A stretch of DNA of 64,000 nucleotides from Gammaproteobacteria bacterium (GCA_004173475.1 SEBU01000005.1:62001-126000); one strand, 5' to 3'. Shown: positions 27,016-38,538, counted from the first letter of the stretch. Made by a program: numbers and translations. Notes: generated by a model from the sequence alone, not told the origin.

Positions 27016-30000
27016 CTATTCGTAAACCAGCTTAACCTTTCCAGCACCGTAACTGTCTCTCAAGCGTTGCAAAAGCTCATCCTCTGGCCGAATATTCCAA
27101 CCGGCACCCAATCGAATCTGGGCCTTTGCATTACTGCGCCGATAATCAATTACCAAAGGGCATCGAGCCGGTTGATTTGCAGTACCGCGGTAAGGCTCAA
27201 GAATATCTGAAAGCTGTTTAGTAAAATTAGCAGGTAACATGCCCGATTCAAGTTCGAGACTCAATTCCCGTGCACGTTCTTCGCGTAATTCAACCAAGGG
27301 ACGAATACTCATAGCACGCATTTTTAACATGCCGCTGAAATCGTCCACACTTACTTGCCCTGCAATTACGAGCAAGCCATCCTTAAGTAAAACATCGCGA
27401 CATTGAATATAGGTATCAGCAAACACAGCGATTTCAATACGCCCTGTACGATCATCCAAGGTAACGAATGCCATAGTGTCGCCACGTTTGGTTTTCATGG
27501 TACGTTGCGCGACAACTAAACCTGCAACTGACTGACGGGGCTTTTCATCGCCCTTACCTTTTTCACCGCGATCACCGCGCGATTCGTACTTGTCAGGTTT
27601 GAGATCAGCAATGCGCGAGCTTACAAGATGCGGCAATTCGCCTTCATACTCGTCGATAGGATGACCGGTAAGATATAGACCGAGCGTTTCCTTTTCAGCG
27701 TGCAAACGCTCTTTCATGGTCCAGGTGCGCACGCGGCGAAAATCAGCATATACATCCGTATCAGCCGCACTATTAGCAATGACCTCACCAAATAAATCCA
27801 TCATACCGGCATTATTATTTGCAGCTTGCTGCTCGGCAGTTTTTACCGCTTCGCTCATAGACGCAAACATGACTGCACGATCATGATCGAGATTATGTTT
27901 TGGTGTGTTAACGGTTGGCCCAAGATTGTCGGCAGCACCGGAACGAATTAAGGCTTCTAACGCACGCTTATTAATTTTGCGCGGGTCAACACGCGAACAG
28001 AAATCGAATAAATCTTTAAACGCACCACCTTGATGACGAGCGTTAATAATGGCTTCCACTGGACCCTCGCCTAAACCTTTAATGGCACCCAGACCATAAA
28101 TAATATTGCCGTCATCATTCACGGTGAATTTGAATTCGCCAGAGTTCACATCGGGTGGAAGAAGTTTCAATTTCATGTGGCGACATTCTTCAATAAACGT
28201 CACCACCTTATCGGTTTTATCCATATCCGACGAAATGGTCGCGGCCATAAAATGCGCAGGATAATGCGCTTTCAACCAAGCCGTTTGATAGGAAACCAAC
28301 GCGTACGCAGCGGAGTGCGATTTGTTAAAGCCGTAGCCCGCGAACTTTTCCACCAAGTCGAAAATACGCGTCGCAAGATCTGGATCAATGCCTAAACCTT
28401 TTGCGCCTTCCGCAAACACTTCGCGCTGCTTCGCCATCTCTTCAGGTTTTTTCTTACCCATGGCGCGTCGCAACATGTCTGCACCGCCGAGCGTATAACC
28501 CGCGAGCACCTGCGCGATCTGCATTACCTGTTCCTGGTAAACGATAACGCCATAAGTAGGTTCAAGTACCGGCTTTAAACTGAGGTGCTGGAATTTTGCA
28601 TCGGGATACGCGACCTGCGCGCGTCCATGTTTACGATTGATAAAATCGTCCACCATGCCCGATTCCAACGGACCGGGTCGAAACAACGCAACGAGTGCGA
28701 TAAGGTCTTCAAGGTTGTCCGGCTGCAAACGCTTGATAAGGTCCTTCATACCGCGCGATTCAAGCTGGAATACCGCCGTGGTTTCAGCTCGCTTCAACAA
28801 CGCAAAGGTCGCAGGATCATCCAGCGGAATTGCGGAAATATCGAGCGGCTCTTCATCAAATTTGGCGCGCTGCTTGTCAATCATAATGCGCGCCCAATCG
28901 ATAATCGTTAGGGTACGCAAACCGAGGAAGTCAAATTTAACGAGTCCAGCTTCTTCTACATCATTTTTATCGAATTGAGTTACGAGACCGCCACCACTTT
29001 CATCGCTAAACAATGGCGCAAAATCGGTAAGCTTTGTAGGCGCAATTACCACACCACCGGCATGCTTACCGACATTACGCGTCAGGCCCTCAAGCTGAAC
29101 GGCCATTTCCCAAATTTCTTGCCCATCGGCATCGCCTTCAAGAAATTCCTTCAGCACCGGTTCTTCTTCAAGCGCTTGCGCCAACGTCATACCCGGTGTG
29201 GGCGGAATCATTTTAGAAAGCTTATCGGCGAGACCGTAGGATTTTCCCTGCACACGCGCCACGTCGCGCACTACCGCTTTTGCAGCCATGGTACCGAAGG
29301 TAATGATTTGGCTTACCGCATCGCGGCCGTAGTTGTCGGCCACGTAAGAAATAACGCGATCGCGACCATCCATGCAGAAATCGATATCGAAGTCGGGCAT
29401 GGAAACACGTTCAGGGTTCAGGAAACGTTCGAACAGCAAATCGTATTGCAACGGATCGAGGTCGGTAATCAGCAATACGTAGGCGACGAGCGAGCCCGCA
29501 CCCGAACCGCGGCCCGGGCCTACCGGAATGTCGTGATCTTTTGCCCACTGGATGAAGTCCATTACGATCAGGAAGTAACCGGGGAAACCCATTTGGATAA
29601 TAATATCCAACTCAAACTTCAAACGATCATCGTAGATTTTTCGACGCTCCGCGTAATCGGGAGCAGATTTATCGAGAATACGTGCGAGACGTTGTTCCAA
29701 TCCTTCTTCGGAAATTTTTCTAAAAAAGTCTCCTTCGGTCATGCCTTCTGGAATTGGATATTCGGGCAAAAAGTATTTGCCCATTTGAATGTTCACCGTG
29801 CAACGCTTTGCGATTTCAAGTGAGTTTTCTAACGCTTCAGGGATATCGCTAAACAACTCCGTCATTTCTTCCGCCGAGCGCAAATATTGTTGCTCGCTAT
29901 AGCGGCGCTCACGACGTGGATCATCGAGCGTGCGACCCTCACTGATACAAACGCGCGCTTCATGAACTTCAAATTCATCACGATTTATAAAACGCACATC

Positions 30001-30597
30001 ATTGGTGGCAACTACCGGGCATTGCATTTCTTCTGCAATTGCAACGGCAGCATGCAAATAGGTTTCGTCATTTTCACGACCGGTGCGTTGTAATTCCAAA
30101 TAAAAACGGTTTGGAAAATCTCGCATCCACCCGCGCAGCAAATCATGTGCTTGCTCTGCGCGGCCCGCAACCAAACACATTCCTATGTCACCAAATTTTC
30201 CACCGGAAAGCGCAATGCAGCCTTCACTAAATTCGCTGACCCATTCGCGCTGAATATAAGCAACACCTTGTTGCTGGCCTTGACGCCAAGCGCGCGATAT
30301 CAACTCGATAATATTTTTATAACCAGTGTCGTTCATGGCGAACAGTGTTAGCAGCGTTGGCTTACCTTCACTGTCACTACTTGCCACCCAAAAATCGCTT
30401 CCAATGATGGGCTTTATTCCCGCCCCTTGCGCGGCTTTGTAGAATTTAATTAATCCATAAAAATTACACTGGTCGCTAATACCACAGGCAGGCATATCCA
30501 ACTCAGCAACACGCTTTACAAGTTTTTTAATGCGTACCAAACTATCGACTAGCGAGAATTCAGTATGGAGGCGTAGGTGGATAAAATTTGCGGTCAT
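27016..30597 (-). CDS. dnaE: DNA polymerase III subunit alpha
   Basis: DnaE is the replicative polymerase. It has the N-terminal PHP domain ([19 protein letters not shown]), the C-family palm with catalytic acids in [16 protein letters not shown] and [14 protein letters not shown], the tandem helix-hairpin-helix region, and an OB fold near the C-terminus ([17 protein letters not shown]). The start ATG at 30597 gives 1193 residues (E. coli 1160); an upstream ATG at 30666 adds 23 residues without family similarity. A Lys/Asp/Gly-rich insertion at about residues 1000-1015 ([16 protein letters not shown]) explains part of the extra length. Confidence 0.97.
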   Translation of the reverse strand: MTANFIHLRLHTEFSLVDSLVRIKKLVKRVAELDMPACGISDQCNFYGLIKFYKAAQGAGIKPIIGSDFWVASSDSEGKPTLLTLFAMNDTGYKNIIELISRAWRQGQQQGVAYIQREWVSEFSEGCIALSGGKFGDIGMCLVAGRAEQAHDLLRGWMRDFPNRFYLELQRTGRENDETYLHAAVAIAEEMQCPVVATNDVRFINRDEFEVHEARVCISEGRTLDDPRRERRYSEQQYLRSAEEMTELFSDIPEALENSLEIAKRCTVNIQMGKYFLPEYPIPEGMTEGDFFRKISEEGLEQRLARILDKSAPDYAERRKIYDDRLKFELDIIIQMGFPGYFLIVMDFIQWAKDHDIPVGPGRGSGAGSLVAYVLLITDLDPLQYDLLFERFLNPERVSMPDFDIDFCMDGRDRVISYVADNYGRDAVSQIITFGTMAAKAVVRDVARVQGKSYGLADKLSKMIPPTPGMTLAQALEEEPVLKEFLEGDADGQEIWEMAVQLEGLTRNVGKHAGGVVIAPTKLTDFAPLFSDESGGGLVTQFDKNDVEEAGLVKFDFLGLRTLTIIDWARIMIDKQRAKFDEEPLDISAIPLDDPATFALLKRAETTAVFQLESRGMKDLIKRLQPDNLEDLIALVALFRPGPLESGMVDDFINRKHGRAQVAYPDAKFQHLSLKPVLEPTYGVIVYQEQVMQIAQVLAGYTLGGADMLRRAMGKKKPEEMAKQREVFAEGAKGLGIDPDLATRIFDLVEKFAGYGFNKSHSAAYALVSYQTAWLKAHYPAHFMAATISSDMDKTDKVVTFIEECRHMKLKLLPPDVNSGEFKFTVNDDGNIIYGLGAIKGLGEGPVEAIINARHQGGAFKDLFDFCSRVDPRKINKRALEALIRSGAADNLGPTVNTPKHNLDHDRAVMFASMSEAVKTAEQQAANNNAGMMDLFGEVIANSAADTDVYADFRRVRTWTMKERLHAEKETLGLYLTGHPIDEYEGELPHLVSSRIADLKPDKYESRGDRGEKGKGDEKPRQSVAGLVVAQRTMKTKRGDTMAFVTLDDRTGRIEIAVFADTYIQCRDVLLKDGLLVIAGQVSVDDFSGMLKMRAMSIRPLVELREERARELSLELESGMLPANFTKQLSDILEPYRGTANQPARCPLVIDYRRSNAKAQIRLGAGWNIRPEDELLQRLRDSYGAGKVKLVYE

Positions 30598-30767
30598 TGA
30601 GTTTTCAATACTTTCGTGGGGAGTTATACAAAACTTTGGTTTAGGAAGAGGTAAAGAACAATTCAAGACTCAAATACAATCGTGTATGCTCGTCGTCAGC
30701 ATTGTTATTTGCGGCAGTTTTGAATCAAAAAATGTTCGCTTCGCCCGATAGTCTCAACGCACTAATT

Positions 30768-31052
30768 TTAATAACGACAAACAAACTTCAAATCGCTAAT
30801 TAATATCCATAACGAATTTTTTATATCGCTATGACCAGCCAAACCTAATGTTGACAAATCGCGTTCAAATGCTACCAAGACACGATCCGAATTGTTCGAT
30901 GCTTCAACAACCGCTTTACTACCAATCAATTGCCAATAATTTTCTTCGGGCCTTACATCGTGAGTTTTACTCAGATGACCATTAAATGACTTCAACACAA
31001 CTCGCTTACCCGGTTTTAAATGATGTAAATCTGCGTCGCAAATATCACTCAC
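30768..31052 (-). CDS. Small protein between rnhB and dnaE, unknown function
   Basis: I do not recognise this 94-residue protein. It starts with GTG placed directly after the rnhB stop codon (TAA then GTG), which suggests translational coupling. The sequence has a short beta pattern with KPGKRVVLKSFNGHL and a strand DRVLVAFERDLSTLGL, with no signal or membrane segment and three Cys. No other in-frame start is available near the N-terminus. Confidence 0.55.
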   Translation of the reverse strand: MSDICDADLHHLKPGKRVVLKSFNGHLSKTHDVRPEENYWQLIGSKAVVEASNNSDRVLVAFERDLSTLGLAGHSDIKNSLWILISDLKFVCRY

Positions 31053-31661
31053 TTAAAACAACTCTATTTGTTCGACCTGCGCGCGGACAGGTGCGAAACT
31101 TCTACGATGGATCTCGGTAATTCCCAAGCGAATAACCGCGTCTAGATGATATTTAGTGGGATAGCCTTTGTGATCAGCCAAACCGTAACCAGGATAGCGT
31201 TTATCGTACTCAACCATCTCGCGATCACGCACGACTTTTGCAAGTATCGAGGCAGCACTAATCGCTTGAACACGACTGTCGCCTTTAACGACTGCTTCGG
31301 CGGTGTACTTCCATTTTGGTAGTTTATTTCCATCAACCAATACATATTCGGGCTGAACGTGCAGACCTTGTACAGCGCGGTGCATAGCCAGCAGGCTCGC
31401 CTGTAAAATATTTATTTTGTCTATCTCTTCAACTGAAGCGCGCGCCACGCACCAGCTTTTCGCTTTAGCTTTAATTTCGTCAAATAATAATTCGCGTTTT
31501 TTTTCTGTCAGTTTCTTTGAATCATCCAAACCTTCAATGGGCTGTAACGGATCGAGTATAACTGCGGCCGCAACCACATCACCCGCTAAAGGACCGCGCC
31601 CCACTTCATCGCAACCCGCTAATAAAATTCCTTGATATGCACACACAAAGGGTTCAAACAT
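31053..31661 (-). CDS. rnhB: Ribonuclease HII
   Basis: RnhB cuts RNA in RNA-DNA hybrids and removes single ribonucleotides from DNA. It has the type-2 RNase H core: [20 protein letters not shown] with the DEXGRG metal site, ILDDSK-type region at [24 protein letters not shown] and [13 protein letters not shown]. Length 202 is usual. It lies between lpxB and dnaE as in E. coli. Confidence 0.97.
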   Translation of the reverse strand: MFEPFVCAYQGILLAGCDEVGRGPLAGDVVAAAVILDPLQPIEGLDDSKKLTEKKRELLFDEIKAKAKSWCVARASVEEIDKINILQASLLAMHRAVQGLHVQPEYVLVDGNKLPKWKYTAEAVVKGDSRVQAISAASILAKVVRDREMVEYDKRYPGYGLADHKGYPTKYHLDAVIRLGITEIHRRSFAPVRAQVEQIELF

Positions 31662-31677
31662 TGTGGAATTTCCAGGT

Positions 31678-31701
31678 TGATTTATTGATTTATTGATTTA
31701 T
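31678..31701. repeat. Three copies of TGATTTAT across the lpxB stop
   Basis: An 8-base unit, TGATTTAT, is repeated three times in a row (31678-31701), covering the last four lpxB codons and the stop. A change in copy number would alter the C-terminus of LpxB. Confidence 0.85.
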
Positions 31702-32829
31702 TAGTTTTGCAATTGCATTAGCAGCGCGAACGCTGGCATCGCGCTTCAAAATCACATGCATTTGCGCAAAAGTATTGATTAATTGCTGAGTTTCTTCCGG
31801 GCTTTCAAAATAATTCAAAACTGCAGCGCTTAACTTTTCCGGGGTAGCCGCATCTTGCAATAGTTCCGGCACTAACAACTTTCCTGCCAACAAATTTGGT
31901 AATGACACGTATGGAGTTTTGATCAGCCACGACAATATCTTAAACGTTAAAGGTGCCATTTTATAGGCGACTACCATAGGCTTTTTGAGCAACATAGCCT
32001 CAAGTGCTACTGTGCCTGACGCAAGCAATACGACATCTGCCGCAGCCATAACTTTATGGGAATTACCATTAATTAAATTTAGTGAAAAATCAACATAATC
32101 GTTAAGCTGCAAATGTAATTGGCGATAACGGTCTGAATTAGCTGCAGGAATGTAAAATAGTAAATCCGGATCTTGTTCTAAACAAAACACAGCAGCGTGC
32201 ATAAATAAACTGCCCATGCGTTCCACTTCACTGGCCCGACTACCCGGCAAAAGTGCCACCACACGCGCGTGCTCAGGAATACCTAATTCACGACGAGCCT
32301 GAAACTTATCAACATGTTCTGGTAGTTCATCGGCCAAATGATGACCAACAAACTCTACAGGTACCTTATGTTTTTCATAAAAGGCAGCTTCAAATGGTAG
32401 AAGCGTGAGCATAAGATCAACAGACTTTGCAATTTTAAAAACGCGCTTTTGTCGCCAAGCCCATACGGATGGGCTTACGTAATGTACCGTTTTAATACCC
32501 TTCTCTTTAAGAGATCGCTCCAGAGAAATCGTGAAATCCGGGGAGTCGATTCCAATAAAAACTGCGGGTGGATTGGCAATAAAATGTTCGCGTAAAAATT
32601 TACGAATACGCAGTAATTCTGGTAAACGTTTGAGCGGTTCAATAAGCCCCATGACAGCCAAACGATCTTGCGGAAAATAAGAGTGAAAACCCAACTCCAA
32701 CATACGGGGACCACCAATACCGGAGAATTCTGCATTAGGGTAAAGTTTACGCAACTCTGCCATTAGCGCTGCCCCCAGAATATCGCCCGAGGCTTCGCCG
32801 ACAACAATGCCTATATGAATACGTTCCAT
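31690..32829 (-). CDS. lpxB: Lipid A disaccharide synthase
   Basis: LpxB joins UDP-2,3-diacylglucosamine and lipid X to form the lipid A disaccharide at the inner membrane. It belongs to GT family 19, with [18 protein letters not shown] at the start, [45 protein letters not shown] and [13 protein letters not shown]. Length 379 is usual. It is the last of the lpxD-fabZ-lpxA-lpxB set. Confidence 0.97.
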   Translation of the reverse strand: MERIHIGIVVGEASGDILGAALMAELRKLYPNAEFSGIGGPRMLELGFHSYFPQDRLAVMGLIEPLKRLPELLRIRKFLREHFIANPPAVFIGIDSPDFTISLERSLKEKGIKTVHYVSPSVWAWRQKRVFKIAKSVDLMLTLLPFEAAFYEKHKVPVEFVGHHLADELPEHVDKFQARRELGIPEHARVVALLPGSRASEVERMGSLFMHAAVFCLEQDPDLLFYIPAANSDRYRQLHLQLNDYVDFSLNLINGNSHKVMAAADVVLLASGTVALEAMLLKKPMVVAYKMAPLTFKILSWLIKTPYVSLPNLLAGKLLVPELLQDAATPEKLSAAVLNYFESPEETQQLINTFAQMHVILKRDASVRAANAIAKLINQ

Positions 32830-32888
32830 TTACCAGCCCCAATAATATTTTCTTTTTTAGCTCTTATTATTTTTGAAACCAATAATTT

Positions 32889-33659
32889 TTATCTCACAAT
32901 ACCGCGTGTAGATTCTTTGATCGATTGAATCAATGGCAATAATCTTTCGCACTCGGGGACCAAAGCGTCTACTTCAACGAGCGCCTCATCAATTGTCAGG
33001 CCGCGGCGGTAAATTATTTTGTAGGCTTTCGTGATAGTTGCGATATCGTCAACACTAAATCCACGACGTCGCAAGCCCTCTGTGTTAATGCTTTTTGCTT
33101 CAGCAGGGTTACCTGTAGCCATAACGTAGGCGGGAATATCTTTACCAACAGCCGTTCCCATGCCGGTAAAACTATGCATTCCAATATGGCAAAATTGGTG
33201 AACCAATGTGTAGCCACTGAGTATTGCCCAGTCGCCCACATGAACGTGACCGGCCAGCGCGGTATTGTTCACTAAAATGCAGTGATTTCCGATAACACTG
33301 TCGTGACCAACATGAACGTAGGCCATTATCAAATTGTGATTTCCAATGGTGGTTTCACTGCGATCCTGAATAGTTCCGCGATGAATAGTTACGCCTTCAC
33401 GAATTGTATTATGGTCGCCAATAACCAATCTTGTCGGCTCACCTTTGTACTTTAAGTCAGGAGTATCTTCACCAACCGATGAAAATTGATAGATGTGATT
33501 ATGTTCGCCAATTACGGTAGGGCCTTTAATGACGACATGAGATGCAACAGTTGTCCCTTCACCGATTTCGACATCAGGACCAATAATTGTCCATGGACCC
33601 ACCGTAACATTGGGAGCTAATTTTGCGCTGGGATGAATTATTGCGTGCGAATCAATCAA
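32889..33659 (-). CDS. lpxA: UDP-N-acetylglucosamine acyltransferase
   Basis: LpxA puts a 3-hydroxyacyl chain from acyl-ACP on UDP-GlcNAc, the first step of lipid A synthesis. It is a left-handed beta-helix protein with hexapeptide repeats through residue 190, the catalytic His in YVHVGHDSVIGNH, and a helical C-terminus. Length 256 is usual. It lies between fabZ and lpxB. Confidence 0.97.
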   Translation of the reverse strand: MIDSHAIIHPSAKLAPNVTVGPWTIIGPDVEIGEGTTVASHVVIKGPTVIGEHNHIYQFSSVGEDTPDLKYKGEPTRLVIGDHNTIREGVTIHRGTIQDRSETTIGNHNLIMAYVHVGHDSVIGNHCILVNNTALAGHVHVGDWAILSGYTLVHQFCHIGMHSFTGMGTAVGKDIPAYVMATGNPAEAKSINTEGLRRRGFSVDDIATITKAYKIIYRRGLTIDEALVEVDALVPECERLLPLIQSIKESTRGIVR

Positions 33660-33714
33660 GATAAACTCTCGTCGTTAGGTAAAATTTTTTATCACCGAAA
33701 ATTCTTCGATTAAA

Positions 33715-34152
33715 TTACACCTTGCGGTCAGCGCAGAGAATAGTGGCAGACGCAGCCAAAACGCCATCGACTGTAGCTTTGCACTCAAACTTCCAGATAC
33801 CGCGCTTTTCGGAAATAACACGCGATTCCAATTGCAATCGGTCGCCAGGAATTACTTGACGTTTGAAACGCACATCATCCACACCAGCGAATAAATAAAT
33901 TGAACCGTCCTGCGGCTTTTTATTCATAGTTTTGAAACCGAGAATGCCGGATGCCTGGGCCATTGCTTCAATAATCATAACGCCAGGAAATACCGGGCTT
34001 TGCGGAAAATGGCCATTAAAAACCTCTTCATTCACCGTGATATTTTTGTAAGCAACAATTGATTCACCTTCAACCAGCTCCACTACGCGGTCAACCAATA
34101 AAAATGGGTAACGGTGCGGTAAATATTCACGTATTTCATTGACATCCATCAT
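33715..34152 (-). CDS. fabZ: 3-hydroxyacyl-ACP dehydratase FabZ
   Basis: FabZ removes water from 3-hydroxyacyl-ACP in fatty acid elongation and competes with lipid A synthesis for that pool. It has the hot-dog fold motifs [14 protein letters not shown] and [20 protein letters not shown] with the catalytic His and Glu. Length 145 is usual, and its location between lpxD and lpxA is conserved. Confidence 0.97.
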   Translation of the reverse strand: MMDVNEIREYLPHRYPFLLVDRVVELVEGESIVAYKNITVNEEVFNGHFPQSPVFPGVMIIEAMAQASGILGFKTMNKKPQDGSIYLFAGVDDVRFKRQVIPGDRLQLESRVISEKRGIWKFECKATVDGVLAASATILCADRKV

Positions 34153-34262
34153 AGCTAAATGGCCTTAGGTATAAATTTAAAAAGTATCTAGTATTGTCGA
34201 CAGTACAAACCACACCGACAGAAGTTGAATTGCAAAAGAATTTTTAAAGAAGCAACCGAACG

Positions 34263-35300
34263 TTATTCATCCTGGTCTTGGACGCCATTGCGCTCGAACT
34301 TAATGAAGCGGGTTGCCAAGCTGTCCAACTGCCGAAAACGAACCGCGTTTTTGCGCCATTCCTTAGTGGGTCCCAGAGGAACACCTGAAGAATAGGAGCC
34401 CGCCTCATTAATTGAACTGGATACTAAACTCATTGCTGTGATATGAACCTTATCAACCAAGGTTAAATGACCAACCACGCCGACCGCACCTGCAATTGTG
34501 CAATTGCTGCCAATCGTTGTGCTGCCACCTATGGCTGTATGCCCCGCAATCGCTGTATTCCTTCCAAGCCGCACATTATGACCAATTTGCACCAAATTAT
34601 CGATAATAACTCCGTCTTCTATGATGGTATCGTCCAGCGCACCGCGATCAATCGTGGTATTTGCGCCTATCTCAACCTTATTGCCGATACTTACCCCACC
34701 TAATTGATGAATTTTTACCCAACCATCTTTAGAGTGCGCAAAACCAAATCCATCGGCGCCTATAACGCAACCACCGTGGAATATGCAATCGCTACCTATA
34801 TTGATTCCATGATAAATAGTTACATTGGCGTAGAGTCGGGTACGATTACCAATAATCGCGTCATTTCCAATTACCACGCCTGGGCCAATATTCACTTCGT
34901 CACCGAGGTTTACACGATCACCAACAACAGCATTGGCACCCACACAAATATTTTTACCTAAAATACAATCTCTACCAATTACAGCAGAAGGATGAACGCC
35001 CGTTTCATGCTTTACGCTCTTGTCAAACAAAGCTGTTAATTGTGCATAACAAAGGTACGGGTTTACCACAACCAGCTTATTGCCAACAATTTGATCCGCT
35101 AAATCCGGCGAACAAATAATAGCGCCCGCTTTGCTCGCAGCTAAATATTTTTTATATACGGGATTTGCTATAAAAGTGAGGTCTGTTGGTGTTGCAGCTT
35201 GGAGTGAAGCAAGGGCGGAAATTTTATGTTCGCTGTCCCCCACTAGCTCAGCACCGATGTGCTGGGCTAGTTCGGACAAAGTAAAAATCAGAGCAGACAC
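34263..35300 (-). CDS. lpxD: UDP-3-O-acyl-glucosamine N-acyltransferase
   Basis: LpxD adds the N-linked 3-hydroxyacyl chain in lipid A synthesis. The N-terminal uridine-binding domain (FTLSELAQHIGAELVGD) is followed by a long hexapeptide beta-helix with the catalytic GHTAIGGSTTIG/IGHNV region and a short helical end. The start is GTG at 35300, four bases after the skp stop, giving 345 residues (E. coli 341). A longer frame to 35393 lies inside skp and is rejected. Confidence 0.95.
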   Translation of the reverse strand: MSALIFTLSELAQHIGAELVGDSEHKISALASLQAATPTDLTFIANPVYKKYLAASKAGAIICSPDLADQIVGNKLVVVNPYLCYAQLTALFDKSVKHETGVHPSAVIGRDCILGKNICVGANAVVGDRVNLGDEVNIGPGVVIGNDAIIGNRTRLYANVTIYHGINIGSDCIFHGGCVIGADGFGFAHSKDGWVKIHQLGGVSIGNKVEIGANTTIDRGALDDTIIEDGVIIDNLVQIGHNVRLGRNTAIAGHTAIGGSTTIGSNCTIAGAVGVVGHLTLVDKVHITAMSLVSSSINEAGSYSSGVPLGPTKEWRKNAVRFRQLDSLATRFIKFERNGVQDQDE

Positions 35301-35304
35301 ACTA

Positions 35305-35823
35305 CTACTTAGCCTTATCCAAAATAGCGACAACTTTTGGGGTAATATCGTACTCAGGAGTAAAATACATTGCGCTTTGCGAATCCAAAACAAGATTCAA
35401 CTTTTCAGCTTCAATAATTTGTTTTACCGCAGCTTGTAACTTAGGACCAACTTCTTGGGTTAGTTGCTGAAACAATTCCTGCTGACTAGCTTGCAATTTT
35501 TTTGCGTTAAATTGTAGATCCTGACGCAAGCTCTGCGATTTTTTCTCAGCCTCTTCTTTCTTTTCTGCCGACCAGGTTAACCCATCTTTTTGGTAGGAAG
35601 CGTCCAACGCTTTCAGATCGGTAACTATTCCATCATATTTAGCTTTAGTAGCAGCATAGTCAGCACTTTTTTCAAGTTTGCCCACACGAGCCTTAGCAAC
35701 AGCAGTTCCCTGAATGGCGGCCTGTGGATTAAACACCGCAATTTTTGTTTCAGCAAAACTCACCGCAGACATCAGGGACAAAACTAAAGCCGCTGCACAC
35801 TTTTTTGTAAAATTCACGAGCAT
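35305..35823 (-). CDS. skp: Periplasmic chaperone Skp/OmpH
   Basis: Skp holds unfolded outer-membrane proteins on their way to the BAM complex. It has a signal peptide (cut after VSFA, about residue 24) followed by KIAVFNPQAAIQGTAVA and long Lys/Glu/Gln-rich coiled helices that form the tentacles, and a closing beta strand LNLVLDSQSAMYF. Length 172 is normal. It follows bamA directly. Confidence 0.96.
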   Translation of the reverse strand: MLVNFTKKCAAALVLSLMSAVSFAETKIAVFNPQAAIQGTAVAKARVGKLEKSADYAATKAKYDGIVTDLKALDASYQKDGLTWSAEKKEEAEKKSQSLRQDLQFNAKKLQASQQELFQQLTQEVGPKLQAAVKQIIEAEKLNLVLDSQSAMYFTPEYDITPKVVAILDKAK

Positions 35824-35856
35824 TTCCTCTTATCATTAAAAACGAAAAATTATATT

Positions 35857-38538
35857 TTAAAACGTTTGACCCAAAGTGAAATCAAATATTTTGTGATCAT
35901 CATACTTACTGTCTTTACTAATAGGTTTAGAAAGACTGAACTGCATTGGGCCGAAACTGGAGATCCATGTCAGCCCTAAACCAACTGATGCTTTAATTTG
36001 ATCTGCATCTACAGCATAACAGTTTCTTTGTTGCGCGCCGCAATTGGTATCAAATACGTTACCGGCATCGAGGAAAAGTGTTGTCTGCAACGAACGTTGA
36101 TCTTTGATAAAAGGAAGCGGGAATAAAATTTCTGCGCCTCCTTCAATGATTACATTACCGCCGAAAGCACCACGTCTACGACCATAATCCTCGACCACTC
36201 TTTGAGTGAATATTTTGTTAGGTACGCAATCGTCTCTACCCGCCGGACAGATGAATAGCACAGGTCCAGATAATTCGCCATCCCCAACTTTACCATCGCC
36301 ATTGAAATCATCCCATACTGAATTAACAGCGGAAACGGTTTCCTGTGGTGAACTTCTAGGCCCTAAGGAATTACGCTCAAAACCTCGAACAGAACCGAAA
36401 CCACCTGCATAAAAGTTCTCAAAGAAAGGTAGTCGATCAGTTTCACCATAACTTTCGCCGTAGCCTAACCTGCCATGAAGGCGAAGAGTAAAATTCCTCG
36501 TAAGCGGTTTAAAAAATTGTGTTTCGTAATCCACCTTAAAGTATTCCAAATCACCGACAGGCAATGTCATTTCTGCAGATAATCTTTGCGAAGCACCGCG
36601 ATCAGGTAAAATCCCACGGTTTAGTGTTGACTTCGTCCAATAAACGCTAACCAGCGCATCGTTAAAAGTATCACCATATTTGTCAAGAAAGCCTTGTTCT
36701 CTCAACAGGTCATCCGTTATGGGTTTAGCGTTGTAGGTCCCCGAAAAGTAATCTAAACCATTCGCCCGGCGATCTAATGAATCAATATAGTCTTCATACG
36801 TAATATATCTATTGGCCAGCTTCACTAACTGATCGTCTCGATCCTTATTATTCCCTATCCAACCGTCTTCGAAATAGGGGCTACGTTGAATCTCCTGAGA
36901 TGAGTACGGCGTTGGCGTAACCTCTATGTTTCTGAGTCCAATATCAAAACCTATACGTTCGATTTCAGAGATGGGATAACCAAAAGTTACTTTTCCGCCG
37001 TAGGTATTCGTGCTGTACGGAGTTACGTTGTACTGACCGAAATCACTTTTAGTGTAATAGAGGCTAAACCCACGGCTTATTCCATCAGGCGTAAAATAGG
37101 GGTCGTTATAATTTAATGAATATCCCGTTTGATATCTGCTGTGACTAAAATTGAAACCGACTTGCTTGCCTGTGCCAAACCAGTTGGTTTGCTGAATACC
37201 GGCCTGAAATAATAATCCCGAATATTGTGCGTAACCTATCTGTAAGCTCATGCTACCCGATGGCTGTTCTTCTACCGTATAAGTCACATCAACTTTATCC
37301 GATGAACCGGGAACTTCTTTAGTATCGACTTTAACTTCTTTAAAGAAGCCGAGACGTTCCAAATGAACCTTAGAATTATCAATTTGCGCGGTAGAAGCGG
37401 AGCCGCCTTCCATCTGACGCATCTCGCGGCGTAAAACTTCATCGATGGTTTTGGTGTTACCTTTAAAATTGATGCGATTTACGTAGGCGCGTTTACCCGG
37501 CTCAATGAAAAACGTTAGTTTTACCGTCTTATCTGCTTCGTTTTTTTCTGGCATACCTTCAACTTTTGCGAAAGTGTAACCTTCATTACCCAAACGTTGA
37601 GTCAAATATTCGGAAGAAGTCGTCATTAATATTTGTGAGAAAATCTGCCCTTCCCTAACCAGTAAAAGCATACGCAACAGTTGCGGATCAATCACCGGAT
37701 CACCAGCAAGCTCAACACTACTGACTTTATAAATATCCCCTTCAGTAATGTTTATGGTGATAAAAATCTGTGACTTATCCGGACTTAATGAAATTTGCGA
37801 TGAATCAACTTTAAAAGAAAGATAGCCGCGATCCATGTAATAGGATTCAACTTTTTCCAAATCTCCTTTCATTTTTTCTTTGGAATACTTGTCGTTGCCA
37901 GACATCCACGAAAACAAACCAGATGTGTGCAGTTCAAATAAATCCAGCAATTCCTGATCACTAAAAACCGTGTTACCAACGATATTAATTTGTTTGATAC
38001 GAGCGACAGCGCCTTCGTTAATTTTTACTTTTACTTTTACTTGATTGCGAGGCAAGTCTTCGATTTCAATATTTACAGTGGCGCCGTAACGACCTTGTGC
38101 GATGTATTCTCGTTGTAACGCCTGCGCAATCATATCCAGCGTAGCCCGCTGAAAGATTTGCCCTTCAGACAAATTATTCTTTTTAAGACTGTCCAATAAA
38201 TTTTCAGACTTGATTGCCTTATTACCATCCAATTCAATTTTATTGATGGCGGGACGCTCTTTAAGCACCAATACCAAAACGTCTCCGTCGCGCTCGATAG
38301 CCACGTCGGTAAAGAATCCGATTTTAAATAATTCACGTGTAGCGTTTTGGATGTCAGATTGATTGATTGAGTCACCAACTCTAACTGGCAATGCGCTGAA
38401 AACTGTACCTGCCGATACACGTTGCAGGCCTTCTACGCGTATATCGCTAATACGAAAATTGGGAGATTGAGCTTGCACCGCAAAAGATGTGAGCAATACC
38501 ATTAAGCAGCAAAAAAATCGCATTGAAACTCGCTTCAT
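35857..38538 (-). CDS. bamA: Outer-membrane protein assembly factor BamA
   Basis: BamA is the barrel core of the complex that inserts outer-membrane proteins. It has a signal peptide, five POTRA domains (start FRISDIRVEGLQRVSAGTVF, to about residue 425) and a C-terminal Omp85 barrel ending in FTLGQTF with the terminal Phe. The L6 motif VRGF is at about residue 717. With the start at 38538 (GGATGAT upstream) it has 893 residues against about 800 in E. coli. Extra length lies in outer loops: a charged insert at about residues 570-640 and, after VRGF, a segment with the calcium-loop-like DFNGDGKVGDGE. Confidence 0.96.
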   Translation of the reverse strand: MKRVSMRFFCCLMVLLTSFAVQAQSPNFRISDIRVEGLQRVSAGTVFSALPVRVGDSINQSDIQNATRELFKIGFFTDVAIERDGDVLVLVLKERPAINKIELDGNKAIKSENLLDSLKKNNLSEGQIFQRATLDMIAQALQREYIAQGRYGATVNIEIEDLPRNQVKVKVKINEGAVARIKQINIVGNTVFSDQELLDLFELHTSGLFSWMSGNDKYSKEKMKGDLEKVESYYMDRGYLSFKVDSSQISLSPDKSQIFITINITEGDIYKVSSVELAGDPVIDPQLLRMLLLVREGQIFSQILMTTSSEYLTQRLGNEGYTFAKVEGMPEKNEADKTVKLTFFIEPGKRAYVNRINFKGNTKTIDEVLRREMRQMEGGSASTAQIDNSKVHLERLGFFKEVKVDTKEVPGSSDKVDVTYTVEEQPSGSMSLQIGYAQYSGLLFQAGIQQTNWFGTGKQVGFNFSHSRYQTGYSLNYNDPYFTPDGISRGFSLYYTKSDFGQYNVTPYSTNTYGGKVTFGYPISEIERIGFDIGLRNIEVTPTPYSSQEIQRSPYFEDGWIGNNKDRDDQLVKLANRYITYEDYIDSLDRRANGLDYFSGTYNAKPITDDLLREQGFLDKYGDTFNDALVSVYWTKSTLNRGILPDRGASQRLSAEMTLPVGDLEYFKVDYETQFFKPLTRNFTLRLHGRLGYGESYGETDRLPFFENFYAGGFGSVRGFERNSLGPRSSPQETVSAVNSVWDDFNGDGKVGDGELSGPVLFICPAGRDDCVPNKIFTQRVVEDYGRRRGAFGGNVIIEGGAEILFPLPFIKDQRSLQTTLFLDAGNVFDTNCGAQQRNCYAVDADQIKASVGLGLTWISSFGPMQFSLSKPISKDSKYDDHKIFDFTLGQTF

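Noticed and set aside
28975-29823. Long + strand reading frame opposite dnaE (282 codons)
   Set aside because: It is antisense to well-conserved dnaE, has no ribosome site or family similarity and is a by-product of dnaE codon use.
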